Assembly (NCBI GenBank): GCA_004340125.1
Contig: SLUK01000004.1
Location: forward strand, 144,688 to 208,687
Direction of reading: 5' to 3'
DNA from: Harryflintia acetispora
Lineage (GTDB): Bacteria; Bacillota; Clostridia; Oscillospirales; Ruminococcaceae
DNA length: 64,000 nucleotides
Below are positions 37,406 to 46,008 of this stretch, piece after piece; position 1 is the first letter of the stretch, and every line of letters starts with the position of its first letter. The notes beneath the pieces were generated by a model. That model saw nothing but the letters and a program-made list of their open reading frames with translations, ran no database searches and was not told where the DNA came from. Made by a program: the position numbers and the translations under genes.

Positions 37406-39682
37406 TTATTCGACGTCGGTCGCGGTCAGCTCGACGGTGACCACCGTGCCCACCTCGACCTGGGTGCCCGCCGCGGGCGACTGGCGCGAGGCCACGCTCG
37501 CGTAGCCCTTGCCGCCGGTCAGGCGCAGGTTGAGCCCGGCGTTGGTGATGGCCTGGTTGACCAGCGAGGTGCCCAGCCCGAAGACGTCGGGCACCTCCAC
37601 CATCTCGGGTTTGACCTCATTGTCGGTGTAGGCGATGATGGTCGCATCCCGTGGGATGGGGGTGGACGGGGTCGGGACCTGCTTGAGCACCTTGTCGCCG
37701 CTTCCGACGAACTTGATGGTGAGCTCCTTTTCAGCCGCGAGGGCCTTCGCATCCTCGACGCTCTTGCCCATGATGTTCGGGGCGGTGACGTCCAGGTTCT
37801 CCAGCTCCTCGGCGGTATATTTCGGCTCGATCCCGAGATACGGCAGGGTGTCCTCCATGATGTACTTGACCACCGGCGCCGCGATGGTCGAACCCAGCAC
37901 GTTGCTGATTTCCGGGGTATCCAGGATCACCAGCACCGCGATCTGCGGGTCGTCCGCCGGGGCGATCCCGACGAAGGAGAGGATGTGCTCCTCCTGTGCG
38001 ACCTGGCCGTCCTCGGTGGGCTTCTGGTCCAGCTTCTGGGAGGTGCCGGTCTTACCGGCGATCCGGTAACCGGCTATGTAGCAGTTGCGCCCCGAGCCGT
38101 CCGAATCGGAGACGACGTGTTCGAGCAGCTCGCACATGGTTTCACTGGTCTCCTGGGAGATGACCTGGCGGCGCACCTGCGGCTCGTGGGATTCGACGAC
38201 GCTGCCGCTGTCGTCCACCACCTGCTTGACCACGTAGGGGGTGACCAGGTTCCCGCCGTTGACGGCGGCGCACACGGCGGTGATCATCTGGATCGGGGTG
38301 ACCTTGTTGGACTGGCCGAACGAGCAGCTCGCCAGCTCGACCGGGTGGCCGACCAGCATATCTTTCTCGTAATAGAGCCCCTTGTTCCCCGCCTCGCCCG
38401 GCAGGTCGATGTCGGTGCCCTCGGTCAGGCCGAAGGCCTCGAAGTAGTCGAAGAAGGCGTCGCCGCCCAGCCGCTGGCCGATCTGGATGAAGGCCGGGTT
38501 GCAGGAGTGCTTGATCGCCTCGCCGAAGGACTGGTTGCCGTGCCCGGCGGTCTTCCAGCAGCCGATCTTCTCGCCCGCCACCTCGAAGGAGCCGTAGCAG
38601 TCGAAGTAGTTTTCCAGCCCCACGTCCCCGTGGTCCAGCGCGGCCGAGGCGGTGACGATCTTGAAGACCGAGCCCGGCTCATAGGGGTCGGAGATGGCCT
38701 TGTTGCGCCACTGCAGGTTCTGCTCGTTGCTCTTGGCCTCGAGATATTCGTCGTTGTCGGTCCCGCCGGTGCGGATGGCGACTTCATTCAGCCGCTCGAC
38801 GGCCGCGGGGTCGGTGATTTCCAGATAGTTGTTCGGGTCGAAGTCGGGCTTGGTGGACATCGCCAGGATGGCCCCGGTGTTCACGTCCATCACGATCCCG
38901 ACCGCGCGGTTTTTGATGTTGTGCTCCATCACCGCGGTTTCCAGGTGCTTCTCCAAAAAGTGCTGGATGGTCTCGTCGATGGTCAACACCAGGGAGTTGC
39001 CGTTTTGCGCCTCGTACATCTGCTGGTAGCGGAATGGCATGTCGGTGTTCAGCGCCGTCTTGGCCGAGACCACCATCCCCGGTGTGCCGGAGAGCACCTT
39101 GTTGTACTGGCTCTCGATCCCGGTGCCGCCGATGTTCTCGCTGTTGACGAAGCCGATCACGGTGGAGGCCAGGCTCCCGTAGGGATAGTAGCGCTTGGTG
39201 TCCTCCTTCATATGGATGGCGTTGATGTTATATTGGGTGATAAAGTTAATGATCTGGTCGTAGACCGGCTTTTCGATCCGCTTTTTGATGAACTCGTGCT
39301 GGCTGTTTTCCTTCAGGCACTTCTTGCGGATGGTCTCCTTATCCACGCCCAGGATCTGCGAAAGGCCCTCGGAGATGATCTCCGCCTCGCCGTCGCGCAC
39401 GTTCGAGGGATCTACGATGACGTTCCAGACCGTGGCCGACACCGCCAGCGTCTTGCCGTTGGTGTCCATGATCTGCCCGCGGCTGGCCGGGATGGTGATC
39501 GCGCTCATCTGCTGGTCCACCGCCCGGCGCTGGTTTTCCTTGCCCTCCTCGGTCAGCTGGAGCTGGAAGAGGCGGAAAACCAGAATCCCTCCCACACCAA
39601 TCGTGAAGAGCAGCAGAAGCACCAGCATGCGCAGGCGCATTTTGTTCGTCGGAGCCTTTGCCAAATTTCGTTCCTCCCCCAA
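37406..39682 (-). CDS. pbpB: Class B penicillin-binding protein with two PASTA domains
   Basis: 758 residues. A short basic cytoplasmic tail and one membrane helix (about 18-40) precede the dimerisation domain (PASRGQIMDTNG near 64, RYYPYGSLASTVIGFV) and the transpeptidase domain with EPGSVFKI (SxxK nucleophile), HSCN (SxN) and KTGTS. Two PASTA domains follow (about 620-690 and 695-758). This is the septal cross-linking enzyme that partners FtsW. Length and two PASTA domains fit PbpB (FtsI); the sporulation version SpoVD usually has one, and no second copy is present here. Confidence 0.93.
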   Translation of the reverse strand: MGEERNLAKAPTNKMRLRMLVLLLLFTIGVGGILVFRLFQLQLTEEGKENQRRAVDQQMSAITIPASRGQIMDTNGKTLAVSATVWNVIVDPSNVRDGEAEIISEGLSQILGVDKETIRKKCLKENSQHEFIKKRIEKPVYDQIINFITQYNINAIHMKEDTKRYYPYGSLASTVIGFVNSENIGGTGIESQYNKVLSGTPGMVVSAKTALNTDMPFRYQQMYEAQNGNSLVLTIDETIQHFLEKHLETAVMEHNIKNRAVGIVMDVNTGAILAMSTKPDFDPNNYLEITDPAAVERLNEVAIRTGGTDNDEYLEAKSNEQNLQWRNKAISDPYEPGSVFKIVTASAALDHGDVGLENYFDCYGSFEVAGEKIGCWKTAGHGNQSFGEAIKHSCNPAFIQIGQRLGGDAFFDYFEAFGLTEGTDIDLPGEAGNKGLYYEKDMLVGHPVELASCSFGQSNKVTPIQMITAVCAAVNGGNLVTPYVVKQVVDDSGSVVESHEPQVRRQVISQETSETMCELLEHVVSDSDGSGRNCYIAGYRIAGKTGTSQKLDQKPTEDGQVAQEEHILSFVGIAPADDPQIAVLVILDTPEISNVLGSTIAAPVVKYIMEDTLPYLGIEPKYTAEELENLDVTAPNIMGKSVEDAKALAAEKELTIKFVGSGDKVLKQVPTPSTPIPRDATIIAYTDNEVKPEMVEVPDVFGLGTSLVNQAITNAGLNLRLTGGKGYASVASRQSPAAGTQVEVGTVVTVELTATDVE

Positions 39683-39841
39683 AGGTGGTACCGGGCCCGC
39701 ACGCCCGGCCGTATATGCGCGGTTTTCCCACCAAAAAAGCCGTCGGAAAAACCTGTCGTATTTTCGCAGAATCGCCCAATAATAAATTGAAGAGCTAAGA
39801 CAAGATGTTCTTAACTCCCCAAGCGCTCGTTATAGTTTATT

Positions 39842-40327
39842 TTACCGGATCTTAATGTATTCCAAAAAGGACTGAATATACAGGCTGACCTTCTGTCCCA
39901 GGGTGGGCTCCTGCACGTCGCCCGCGCCCTCGAAGCCGTCGCCCTCGTCCATGTTGACGTACTCGACCTGGTAGCTCTGCACCTTGGAGAGGCCCAGCTC
40001 GTTCTTGGCGGTCTCCTCCACGTTGCGCAGCGAAACCTTGCCCTCGAGCTCGGCGCTCAGGCGGGTGTATTCGCTGCTCAGCTCCTGGTAGCTGTCGTTG
40101 TAGTCGCCCACCTGCTTGGTCAGCTCGGTGAGCTCGGCCCGGCCGTAGAGCATCATGCAGATGACCGACACCACCACTGCGATGGCGCTCACCGCCTTGA
40201 AGGCGGCCATCCGGTCCCGGCTCTTATATTTCTGGTTCTTGATCAGGTTCAAAGAGGGCTGCGCCTTCGGCGGCTTTTTTTCAAACAGTTCGAAATCGTA
40301 GGCGACATTTCCCCGATGTGTGGCCAC
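39842..40327 (-). CDS. ftsL: Cell division protein FtsL
   Basis: 161 residues. A basic cytoplasmic tail, one transmembrane helix (about 43-62) and a coiled coil outside the membrane (about 64-105, ELTKQVGDYNDSYQELSSEY) ending in ETAKNELGLSKVQSYQVEYV form the FtsL/DivIC pattern. FtsL links DivIB/FtsQ to the FtsW-PBP synthase. It lies 18 bases after rsmH, in its conserved place. Sequence conservation of FtsL is low, so position is an important part of the call. Confidence 0.88.
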   Translation of the reverse strand: MATHRGNVAYDFELFEKKPPKAQPSLNLIKNQKYKSRDRMAAFKAVSAIAVVVSVICMMLYGRAELTELTKQVGDYNDSYQELSSEYTRLSAELEGKVSLRNVEETAKNELGLSKVQSYQVEYVNMDEGDGFEGAGDVQEPTLGQKVSLYIQSFLEYIKIR

Positions 40328-40345
40328 CGTCTTCCCTCCCCAAAC

Positions 40346-41275
40346 TCATTCGTCAATTCTCTCGATCACCCGCAGCCTGGCGCTGTGGGAGCGCTTATTT
40401 TCTCTGAGCTCCTCTTCCCCCGGCAGGACCGGCTTTCTGGGGGTGAGCCTGCCGCGCGGCTTCTTGCCGCAGATGCACACCGGGCAGTCCGGCGGGCAGG
40501 TACAGCCTTTCGCCAGCTGCGCAAACTTCTGCTTGACCATCCGATCCTCCAGCGAGTGGAAGGTGATGATGGCGAAGCGTCCGCCGACTGCAAGGCGCTC
40601 GAACGAGCGCTCGAGGCACTCCCGCAAACTTCCCAGCTCGTCGTTGACCGCGATCCGGATGGCCTGGAAGGTGCGCTTGGCGGGATTGCCGCCGGTGCGG
40701 CGCGCGGGGGCGGGGATCGAATCCTTTACCAGCTGCGCGAGCTCCAGGGTGCTGCCGACCGGCGCTCTTGCGCGCGCCGAAACAATGCTCTGCGCAATCC
40801 TGCGGGAGAACTTCTCCTCGCCGTATTCCCATAGTATCCGGGCAATCTCGGCTTCCTCCCAGGTGTTCACCAGGTCGTAGGCCGAAAAGCCCTGCGCGCT
40901 CATGCGCATGTCCAAGGGGGCATCCTGGATGTAGGAAAACCCCCTCCCGGCGGTGTCGAGCTGGTGGGAGGAAACCCCCAAGTCCAGTAAAATCCCGTCC
41001 ACCCGCGCGATTCCCAGCTCGTCGAGCACCTCGGGGATGAAGCGAAAGTCGCTCTGTACCACCGTCGCGGGCAGGCCCTGCAGCCGCTCTTTGATGGTCT
41101 CGATCGCCTCGGGGTCCTTGTCCAGCGCGATCAGCCGCCCGCCCTGCAGCCGGCTTGCGATCTCGCGGGAGTGCCCCGCGCCGCCGCTCGTGCCGTCCAC
41201 ATATACGCCGTCCGGACGAATCTTCAGCGCCTCGACGGCCTCGTGCAGCAGGACCGGGGTATGCGAAAACTCCAT
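40346..41275 (-). CDS. rsmH: 16S rRNA (cytosine-1402-N4)-methyltransferase
   Basis: 309 residues from ATG 41275 (MEFSHTPVLLHEAVEALK). SAM-dependent methylation of C1402 in the ribosomal P site. Signatures: DGTSGGAGHSREIASRL (SAM loop), LDLGVSSHQLDTAGRGFSY, and the end with FKAV/ITFHSLEDRMVKQKF and PRKPVLPGEEELRENKRSHS (in part CPPDCPVCICGKK, a Cys cluster seen in many Clostridial RsmH). The frame continues upstream of the chosen start into mraZ but that part is not coding sense. Confidence 0.97.
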   Translation of the reverse strand: MEFSHTPVLLHEAVEALKIRPDGVYVDGTSGGAGHSREIASRLQGGRLIALDKDPEAIETIKERLQGLPATVVQSDFRFIPEVLDELGIARVDGILLDLGVSSHQLDTAGRGFSYIQDAPLDMRMSAQGFSAYDLVNTWEEAEIARILWEYGEEKFSRRIAQSIVSARARAPVGSTLELAQLVKDSIPAPARRTGGNPAKRTFQAIRIAVNDELGSLRECLERSFERLAVGGRFAIITFHSLEDRMVKQKFAQLAKGCTCPPDCPVCICGKKPRGRLTPRKPVLPGEEELRENKRSHSARLRVIERIDE

Positions 41276-41297
41276 AGAACCTCGGTCCCCTCTTTCG

Positions 41298-41717
41298 TTA
41301 GAATCCCAGCTCGTCCATCGCGCTGGCAACCATATCCGACGTGAGCTCTTCGCAGCTGCTCTCGTAGGACTGCCTGTCCCAAATCTCGGCGCGGTTGGAT
41401 GCACCGATCACCATGACGTCCTTTTGCAGCCCCGCGTAGTCGCGCAGGTTCTGCGGGATCAATATCCTTCCCTGCTTGTCCGGCTGGACCACCACCGCGC
41501 CCGCAAACAGGAAGCGCTGCAGTCCCCGGCTCTTGGAAAGGGGCAGGGCGTTAATTTTCTCCTCCAGCTGCTCCCACTCGTCGAGGGAATAGCAGAACAG
41601 ACAATTATCCAGCCCTTTTGTCACAACAAAGCTGTCGCCAAAGTGTTTGAGGAGCTTGGAGGGGAAATTCACGCGGCCCTTCGCGTCTACCGTATGCAGG
41701 TATTCGCCGATCAGCAT
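41298..41717 (-). CDS. mraZ: Transcriptional regulator MraZ
   Basis: 139 residues from ATG 41717 (MLIGEYLHTVDAKGRV), the standard start; the open frame upstream runs through the promoter. Two MraZ/AbrB-like repeats with VDAKGRVNFP and KQGRILIPQNLRDYAG. MraZ binds direct GTGG-type repeats ahead of its own gene and controls the dcw cluster; three such repeats lie at 41757-41780. Confidence 0.97.
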   Translation of the reverse strand: MLIGEYLHTVDAKGRVNFPSKLLKHFGDSFVVTKGLDNCLFCYSLDEWEQLEEKINALPLSKSRGLQRFLFAGAVVVQPDKQGRILIPQNLRDYAGLQKDVMVIGASNRAEIWDRQSYESSCEELTSDMVASAMDELGF

Positions 41718-41752
41718 AAACTCCCCCACCTTTCTGTGTGTTTGTGGTCTTT

Positions 41753-41780
41753 GACCCCACTTCTCCCCACTTTTCACCAC
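41753..41780 (-). promoter_or_regulatory. MraZ operator: three direct GTGG repeats
   Basis: On the minus strand GTGG occurs at 41777-41780, 41767-41770 and 41757-41760, exactly 10 bases apart, with the two downstream copies followed by GG. This matches the known MraZ box design (TGGG-type repeats one helical turn apart). The array begins at the predicted transcription start, so binding should block the promoter. Confidence 0.85.
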
Positions 41781-41789
41781 TGTAGTTTG

Positions 41790-41818
41790 ATTATAACCCC
41801 TATGCACAGAAAAATCAA
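41790..41818 (-). promoter_or_regulatory. Promoter of the dcw cluster
   Basis: Minus strand TTGATT (41813-41818), 17-base spacer, perfect TATAAT (41790-41795), directly upstream of the MraZ boxes and about 73 bases before the mraZ start. Confidence 0.85.
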
Positions 41819-42006
41819 GGATTATTTTTGCCTGACCGGGCGCGAATTGGTCCAAAAGAAGTGGGAAAACTAGAGCCGTAAACCGATGTTTATGCGGATT
41901 GCCAATTTTGTAATTTAATTCCAAATTTGGCGTTTTTTACAAAACTTAAATTCAGCCGTCCGGCCCTTCTGTGAAAAGGGTCGGCGGCGGAAAGCTGGAG
42001 GCTGAC

Positions 42007-42468
42007 ATGAAAGACTGCCGGATATTCGCACTCGCCGTTATGTGCGCAATGCTATGCGCCTGCACCCAGAGCGCGGCGAAGCTGGAGGACGGGACATATT
42101 ACGCCGAGATGAGCGGGATCGACCGGTACGGCTGGACCCCTTATGCCAAGATCACGGTGAGCGACGGGAAGATCAGCGCGGCCGAGACCGATTGCAAGAA
42201 TGCGCGCGGAGAGAAAAAATCACAGGATGAGGATTACCGCGAGGCGATGGAGCAGGGGGTGGACACCTATCCCGAGAAGGTATACCAGCAGCTGGCGCAG
42301 GAACTGCTCGACAAGCAGGACCCGGGGAAGATCGAGATGGTGGCGGGGGCCACCGCCTCGAGCGAGGAATTCAAGCTGATGGTGTCCGAGCTGCTGGATC
42401 AGCGGGTGAAGGTGGGCGACACCTCCGAGCTGATCGTGGACATGCCGGAGGACCTGACGCACGATTAG
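42007..42468 (+). CDS. FMN-binding-domain lipoprotein
   Basis: 153 residues from ATG 42007, behind GGAGG. The signal peptide ends in LCAC (lipid Cys 19). The remainder is one FMN_bind domain (about 28-130): DGTYYAEMSGIDRYGW at the start and VAGATASSEEFKLMV at the end, where the Thr/Ser of GATAS is the usual site for covalent FMN in this family. Such domains occur in RnfG/NqrC and in lipoproteins of extracellular electron transfer. No partner flavin transferase (apbE) or electron-transfer gene is adjacent, so the role is open. It is transcribed divergently from mraZ. Confidence 0.85.
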   Translation: MKDCRIFALAVMCAMLCACTQSAAKLEDGTYYAEMSGIDRYGWTPYAKITVSDGKISAAETDCKNARGEKKSQDEDYREAMEQGVDTYPEKVYQQLAQELLDKQDPGKIEMVAGATASSEEFKLMVSELLDQRVKVGDTSELIVDMPEDLTHD

Positions 42469-42480
42469 GCGGCAGGCCGG

Positions 42481-42833
42481 CGGCAGGCTGCCGCTCCCTA
42501 TACGCGAAGCAACTTAGCTTGGTTACAGAAATGCTCAGCCCGCGTCCGGAATGAGAGGGATTCCAAAGGGCCAAAGGTCCTTTGGCGGGGTGCGGGGCGG
42601 CGCCCCGCGGTCTTAGAGCGTCAGCGAAAGGGGAAGGGGGAATTAAAGGGCCCGGCATGGTCCAGTGGACCATGCCGGGCCCTTCAAGGGGGAAACCCCG
42701 AGATGGGTTTCCCCATGGGCGGCAAACCGCCGCCCCCAATACGCGGCGGCAGGCTGCCGCTCCCTGTACGCGAAGGAGCTTGCCATGACCGCGGCCATGC
42801 TCAGCCCGCGTCCTAAGTGAGAGGGTACCAAGG
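42481..42833. repeat. Structured intergenic repeat: direct repeats around stacked palindromes
   Basis: This fills most of the gene-free stretch 42469-42915. Two imperfect direct repeats of about 88 bp (42481-42568 and 42747-42833; the first 29 bases differ at one position) flank a core with four palindromes: 42571-42585 (7-bp arms), 42592-42608 (7-bp arms), 42646-42684 (perfect 19-bp arms round one base) and 42689-42714 (10-bp arms). No coding frame here has family resemblance. It looks like a dispersed intergenic repeat or miniature element rather than a gene. Confidence 0.75.
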
Positions 42834-42865
42834 AGGCGCCGCCCCTTTTGAGATGAAAACCAAAT

Positions 42866-42906
42866 ATTAAAAAACGGGGCCGCCGGTTACATGAACCGGC
42901 GGCCCC
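42866..42906 (-). terminator. Terminator of the 12-gene operon
   Basis: A perfect 13-bp GC-rich stem (42876-42888 with 42894-42906) with a 5-base loop and a T6 run on the minus strand, 10 bases after the SLC13 gene. Confidence 0.92.
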
Positions 42907-42915
42907 ATCTTTTAA

Positions 42916-44190
42916 TTAGAACTCGAACAATAACGGCAGCAGCGCCACTGTGGCGAGATAAGAAATCACATTGAGCAGCCCGCCCACCCTGATATAATCC
43001 CGGAAGCGATACCCCGCCTGCAGCGTCAGGGTGGCCGCCGGGGTCATGATCGGGGTGGAATAGGTCACGTTGGTGAAGATCACCACGATCATCGCGGCGG
43101 CGCGCGGGTCGAAACCGATGTCCCCCGCGATGAAGACGATGATCGGCAGCAGGATGGCCGCGGTCGCCGTGTGAGTCATGATGTTCCCCGCGATGACCGC
43201 CAGCAGCCCGAAGATGGCAAAGAGTAGCAGCGGCGGTACGCTACGCCCCACCAGGTTCATGATCGCGCCCGCAATGACCTGGCCCGCCCCGCTGTCGTCC
43301 AGACAGTTGGCAAAGCCGATACTCCCCGCCACCAGCACGATGGTCCCCCAGTCGAGATTGCGGAACAGTTCTTTTAAGTCCACGCAGCGGGTGACCACGC
43401 AGAGTACCGCACCCAGAATGGCCACCGTCCCGAGCGTCCAGAGCCCCAGGATGAAGCCCAGCACGCACCCGCAGAGGATCAGGATGGAGATGAGCATCTT
43501 CAGGGTCAGGCGCTCGCTTTGCTCCTCCCCACCGCTATTTGCCGGGAGCGGGTCCTGCGGCTCCTCAAAGTCGAAGACCCGCTTGCCCAGCCAGTAGCCC
43601 ACCGTGAGGAAGTAGGCCAGCAGGATCAACACTTTGGGAATCCCTGCCGCCGCGTAGTCGAAGAAGCCGCAGGCGGGATAGCCGCCCTCCTCCAGGATCC
43701 CCTGCGCCAGCAGCTGCGGGGTCGAGCCGATCAGGGTGCAGCCCCCGCCCGCGATCGAGGCGAAGCCCACCGCCATATAGGTGTTTCGTTTGCTCAGGCG
43801 CCCGTTTGAGGCGGCGACCGCAGAGGCCATCACCGGGATCATCATCGCGGCGGTGGCGGTGTTGCTCAAAAAGGCCGAGAGCGTGGCTGTGATCAGCACG
43901 GTCGCCCCGATGAAGAGCCGCTCGCTGCGCCCGAAGAGCCGCACGATCCGCGTGCCGATCAGCCTGGCCGCACCGGTGGCAAAGAGGGTGTCCCCCACGA
44001 TGATCATCCCGGCGCTCATCATTAAAATGTCGTTCGAGAAGCCGGAAAAGCTGCGCGCATAGGTGGTCACCCCGCAAATCCCCATCATCAGGCAGGCGCT
44101 CACCGCCGTGACCGGAAGCGGGATGATCTCGGTGACATAGAGGACGATGGCAATCACCGTGATGATGATCGCTACAGTGCTGGGCTGCAC
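42916..44190 (-). CDS. SLC13/DASS-family anion permease
   Basis: 424 residues, about 12 helices, from GTG 44190, which follows GGAAGGGGGCGGGG; the longer frame from 44310 would overlap the NTPase gene deeply. Two inverted-repeat halves each carry the family Na+/carboxylate motif: SNTATAAMMIPV near residue 110 and IMTHTATAAILLPI near 345 (His for the usual Asn in the second). DASS carriers move di- or tricarboxylates or sulfate. As the last gene of the operon and overlapping the NTPase by 19 bases, it may take up a second substrate or export an acid end product (inference). Confidence 0.85.
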   Translation of the reverse strand: MQPSTVAIIITVIAIVLYVTEIIPLPVTAVSACLMMGICGVTTYARSFSGFSNDILMMSAGMIIVGDTLFATGAARLIGTRIVRLFGRSERLFIGATVLITATLSAFLSNTATAAMMIPVMASAVAASNGRLSKRNTYMAVGFASIAGGGCTLIGSTPQLLAQGILEEGGYPACGFFDYAAAGIPKVLILLAYFLTVGYWLGKRVFDFEEPQDPLPANSGGEEQSERLTLKMLISILILCGCVLGFILGLWTLGTVAILGAVLCVVTRCVDLKELFRNLDWGTIVLVAGSIGFANCLDDSGAGQVIAGAIMNLVGRSVPPLLLFAIFGLLAVIAGNIMTHTATAAILLPIIVFIAGDIGFDPRAAAMIVVIFTNVTYSTPIMTPAATLTLQAGYRFRDYIRVGGLLNVISYLATVALLPLLFEF

Positions 44191-44903
44191 AGCGCCCCGC
44201 CCCCTTCCGCTTCGCCGTTTGCCGGGGGCCAGTCCAGCCACCCGAGCCGGGTATAGGGAGTGATGGGCAGCGCCTCCCCCGCGAGCGCCATATCCGCGCA
44301 CGCCTCGCACAGCTGTACCAAAATGCCGTGGTAGCGCACCGGTATCCCGGTGCGCGCGCTCACCTCGCGCAGCAGCGCGTCCCCTTCCTGCAGCAGCTCG
44401 GGCGTGGTCTCAAGGGCAAGGTTGGTGTTGTTGACCAGCCCCGTGACGCAGAGACGGCTAGCCGATTGCAGCTTGCCGAGCAGCTCGGCGACCTCCTCCC
44501 CGCTTTCGCACATCGGACGGCGGGCGTTGACCAGCAGGAGGACCTCCAGCTCCTCCACCCCCGCGAACTGCAGGTGATAGCGCCCCAGCGCCGTGGCGCC
44601 CACCGGGTCGCCGCCCGCGTCGAAGATCACCTCGTCGAAGTCCCCGTCGAAGACGGCCTGCACCTCGGGCGAGACCACCGGAAGATCGCTCGCCCAAAGG
44701 GTATAGGGCGAGACGATCAGGCGCACCCCCGCGCGCCGCAGCAGCCCCGGATGGAAGCCGCTGCGAAAAAACGGGTTGACGATGTCCAGATCCACCAGCG
44801 CCACCCGCTTCCCCCCGCCGGCACAGCGCAGGGCGAGGTTCAGGGAAAACTCGGTCTTCCCGCAGCCGTAGCCGCCCAGGACCACCGTGATATGACGCGC
44901 CAT
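44172..44903 (-). CDS. P-loop NTPase of the SIMIBI (MinD/CooC-like) type
   Basis: 243 residues from ATG 44903, 4 bases after buk. Walker A GGYGCGKTE (residues 9-17), switch I region VDLDIVNPFFRS (about 36-47) and Walker B/switch II VIFDAGGDPVGATALGRY (about 92-109) mark a ParA/MinD/CooC-like ATPase. The C-terminal half has NARRPMCESGEEV and GLVNNTNLALETTPE. There is no membrane-targeting tail. Its tight linkage to a ferredoxin oxidoreductase operon suggests a maturation or metallochaperone role for an iron-sulfur or metal enzyme, but no direct evidence is visible. Confidence 0.8.
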   Translation of the reverse strand: MARHITVVLGGYGCGKTEFSLNLALRCAGGGKRVALVDLDIVNPFFRSGFHPGLLRRAGVRLIVSPYTLWASDLPVVSPEVQAVFDGDFDEVIFDAGGDPVGATALGRYHLQFAGVEELEVLLLVNARRPMCESGEEVAELLGKLQSASRLCVTGLVNNTNLALETTPELLQEGDALLREVSARTGIPVRYHGILVQLCEACADMALAGEALPITPYTRLGWLDWPPANGEAEGGGALCSPAL

Positions 44904-44907
44904 GCGC

Positions 44908-46008
44908 TCACTCTCCCTTCCCGCTTTGATAGGGGATCGCCCGCTCCTCCCCGCGCAGCACCCGCAGCGCACCCTGCGCCAGGGCCAGGAGCTCGTCCTC
45001 CCCGGGGTAGCAGAGCACCGGGGCCAAAAATCCGACCTGCTCTTGGAGCCTGTTTACCAGCGGCTCGCTGCGGGCCATCCCGCCGGTGAGCAGGATTGCC
45101 TCGGGCGGCCCACCGAGGGCGGCGGCCATCGCCCCAATTGCCTTCGCGATCTGATAGGCCATCCCACAAAAGAAGCGCGCCGCCGCCCGGTCCCCCTCGT
45201 CCATGCGGCGCTCGCATTCGCGCAGGTCGCTCGTCCCGAGGTGCGCCAGCATGCCGCCGCTGCCCGAAAAGAGGCCGATCAGCTCCCGCTCGGTATGATT
45301 GCCGTCAAAGCACATGCGGATCAGCGGCACCGCGGGGACGTCCCCCGAGCGGGTGGGGCAGGCGGGCCCCTCGCCGTTGCTGGGGCTGGTGACGTCCACC
45401 ACCCTGCCGCAGCGGTGCGCGCCGACCGAAATCCCGCCTCCCAGGTGGGCGACGATCAGCCGGCAGTCCTCGTAGCGCTTTCCCCGCCCGGCGGCGTAGC
45501 GCCGCGCGACCGCCTTTTGGTTGAGCGCGTGGAAGATGCAGGTCCGCCGCAGCCCCGGAATCCCGGTGAAATGGGCCTCCTCGCTCATCTCGTCCACCAC
45601 CGTCGGATCGACGAAGAACCCCGGTATCCCCTGCTCGCCCCCGATCTCCAGCGCCAGGACCGCCCCGAGCTGCGCCGGGTGCAGCAGCGGCGAGGGGGTG
45701 TCGGCGAGCATATCGCCGTTGGCGAGATAGGTGCCGCTTGGCATGGGCGGCAGGCGGCTGGCGCGGCCCGCCACCGCGTGGAGCGTGGTGGGGGATATCC
45801 CCGCCTCCCGAAGCGCCTCGAGGATCAGGGCCTTGCGCATCCCCTTCTGGGGGAGCATGTCCCCGTTTTCAGGGGTGAGGGCGCGAAGCTGCGCTTCGTC
45901 GTGCCGGATGTTTCTCTCCAGCAGGCAATGCCCGTCCTGGTAGACCCCGATCTTGGTCGAGGTGGATCCGGGATCGATGGCCAGAACCCGAAAGCCCCCT
46001 TCACCCAT
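44908..46008 (-). CDS. buk: Butyrate kinase family acyl kinase
   Basis: 366 residues. Converts acyl phosphate plus ADP to carboxylate plus ATP. ASKHA-fold signatures: LAIDPGSTSTKIGVY at the N-terminus (phosphate 1), IVAHLGGGISVGAH (phosphate 2/adenosine) and ILLTGGMARSEPLV at the C-terminus. The nearest characterised members are butyrate and branched-chain fatty acid kinases. It overlaps ptb by 8 bases, the classic ptb-buk pair, but the operon context points to the acyl group made by the adjacent 2-oxoacid oxidoreductase rather than classical butyryl-CoA. Confidence 0.93.
   Translation of the reverse strand: MGEGGFRVLAIDPGSTSTKIGVYQDGHCLLERNIRHDEAQLRALTPENGDMLPQKGMRKALILEALREAGISPTTLHAVAGRASRLPPMPSGTYLANGDMLADTPSPLLHPAQLGAVLALEIGGEQGIPGFFVDPTVVDEMSEEAHFTGIPGLRRTCIFHALNQKAVARRYAAGRGKRYEDCRLIVAHLGGGISVGAHRCGRVVDVTSPSNGEGPACPTRSGDVPAVPLIRMCFDGNHTERELIGLFSGSGGMLAHLGTSDLRECERRMDEGDRAAARFFCGMAYQIAKAIGAMAAALGGPPEAILLTGGMARSEPLVNRLQEQVGFLAPVLCYPGEDELLALAQGALRVLRGEERAIPYQSGKGE

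Noticed and set aside
42371..42831. Short frames on both strands in the structured intergenic repeat
   Set aside because: They mirror the palindromes and direct repeats, share segments with each other for that reason, and lack ribosome sites.
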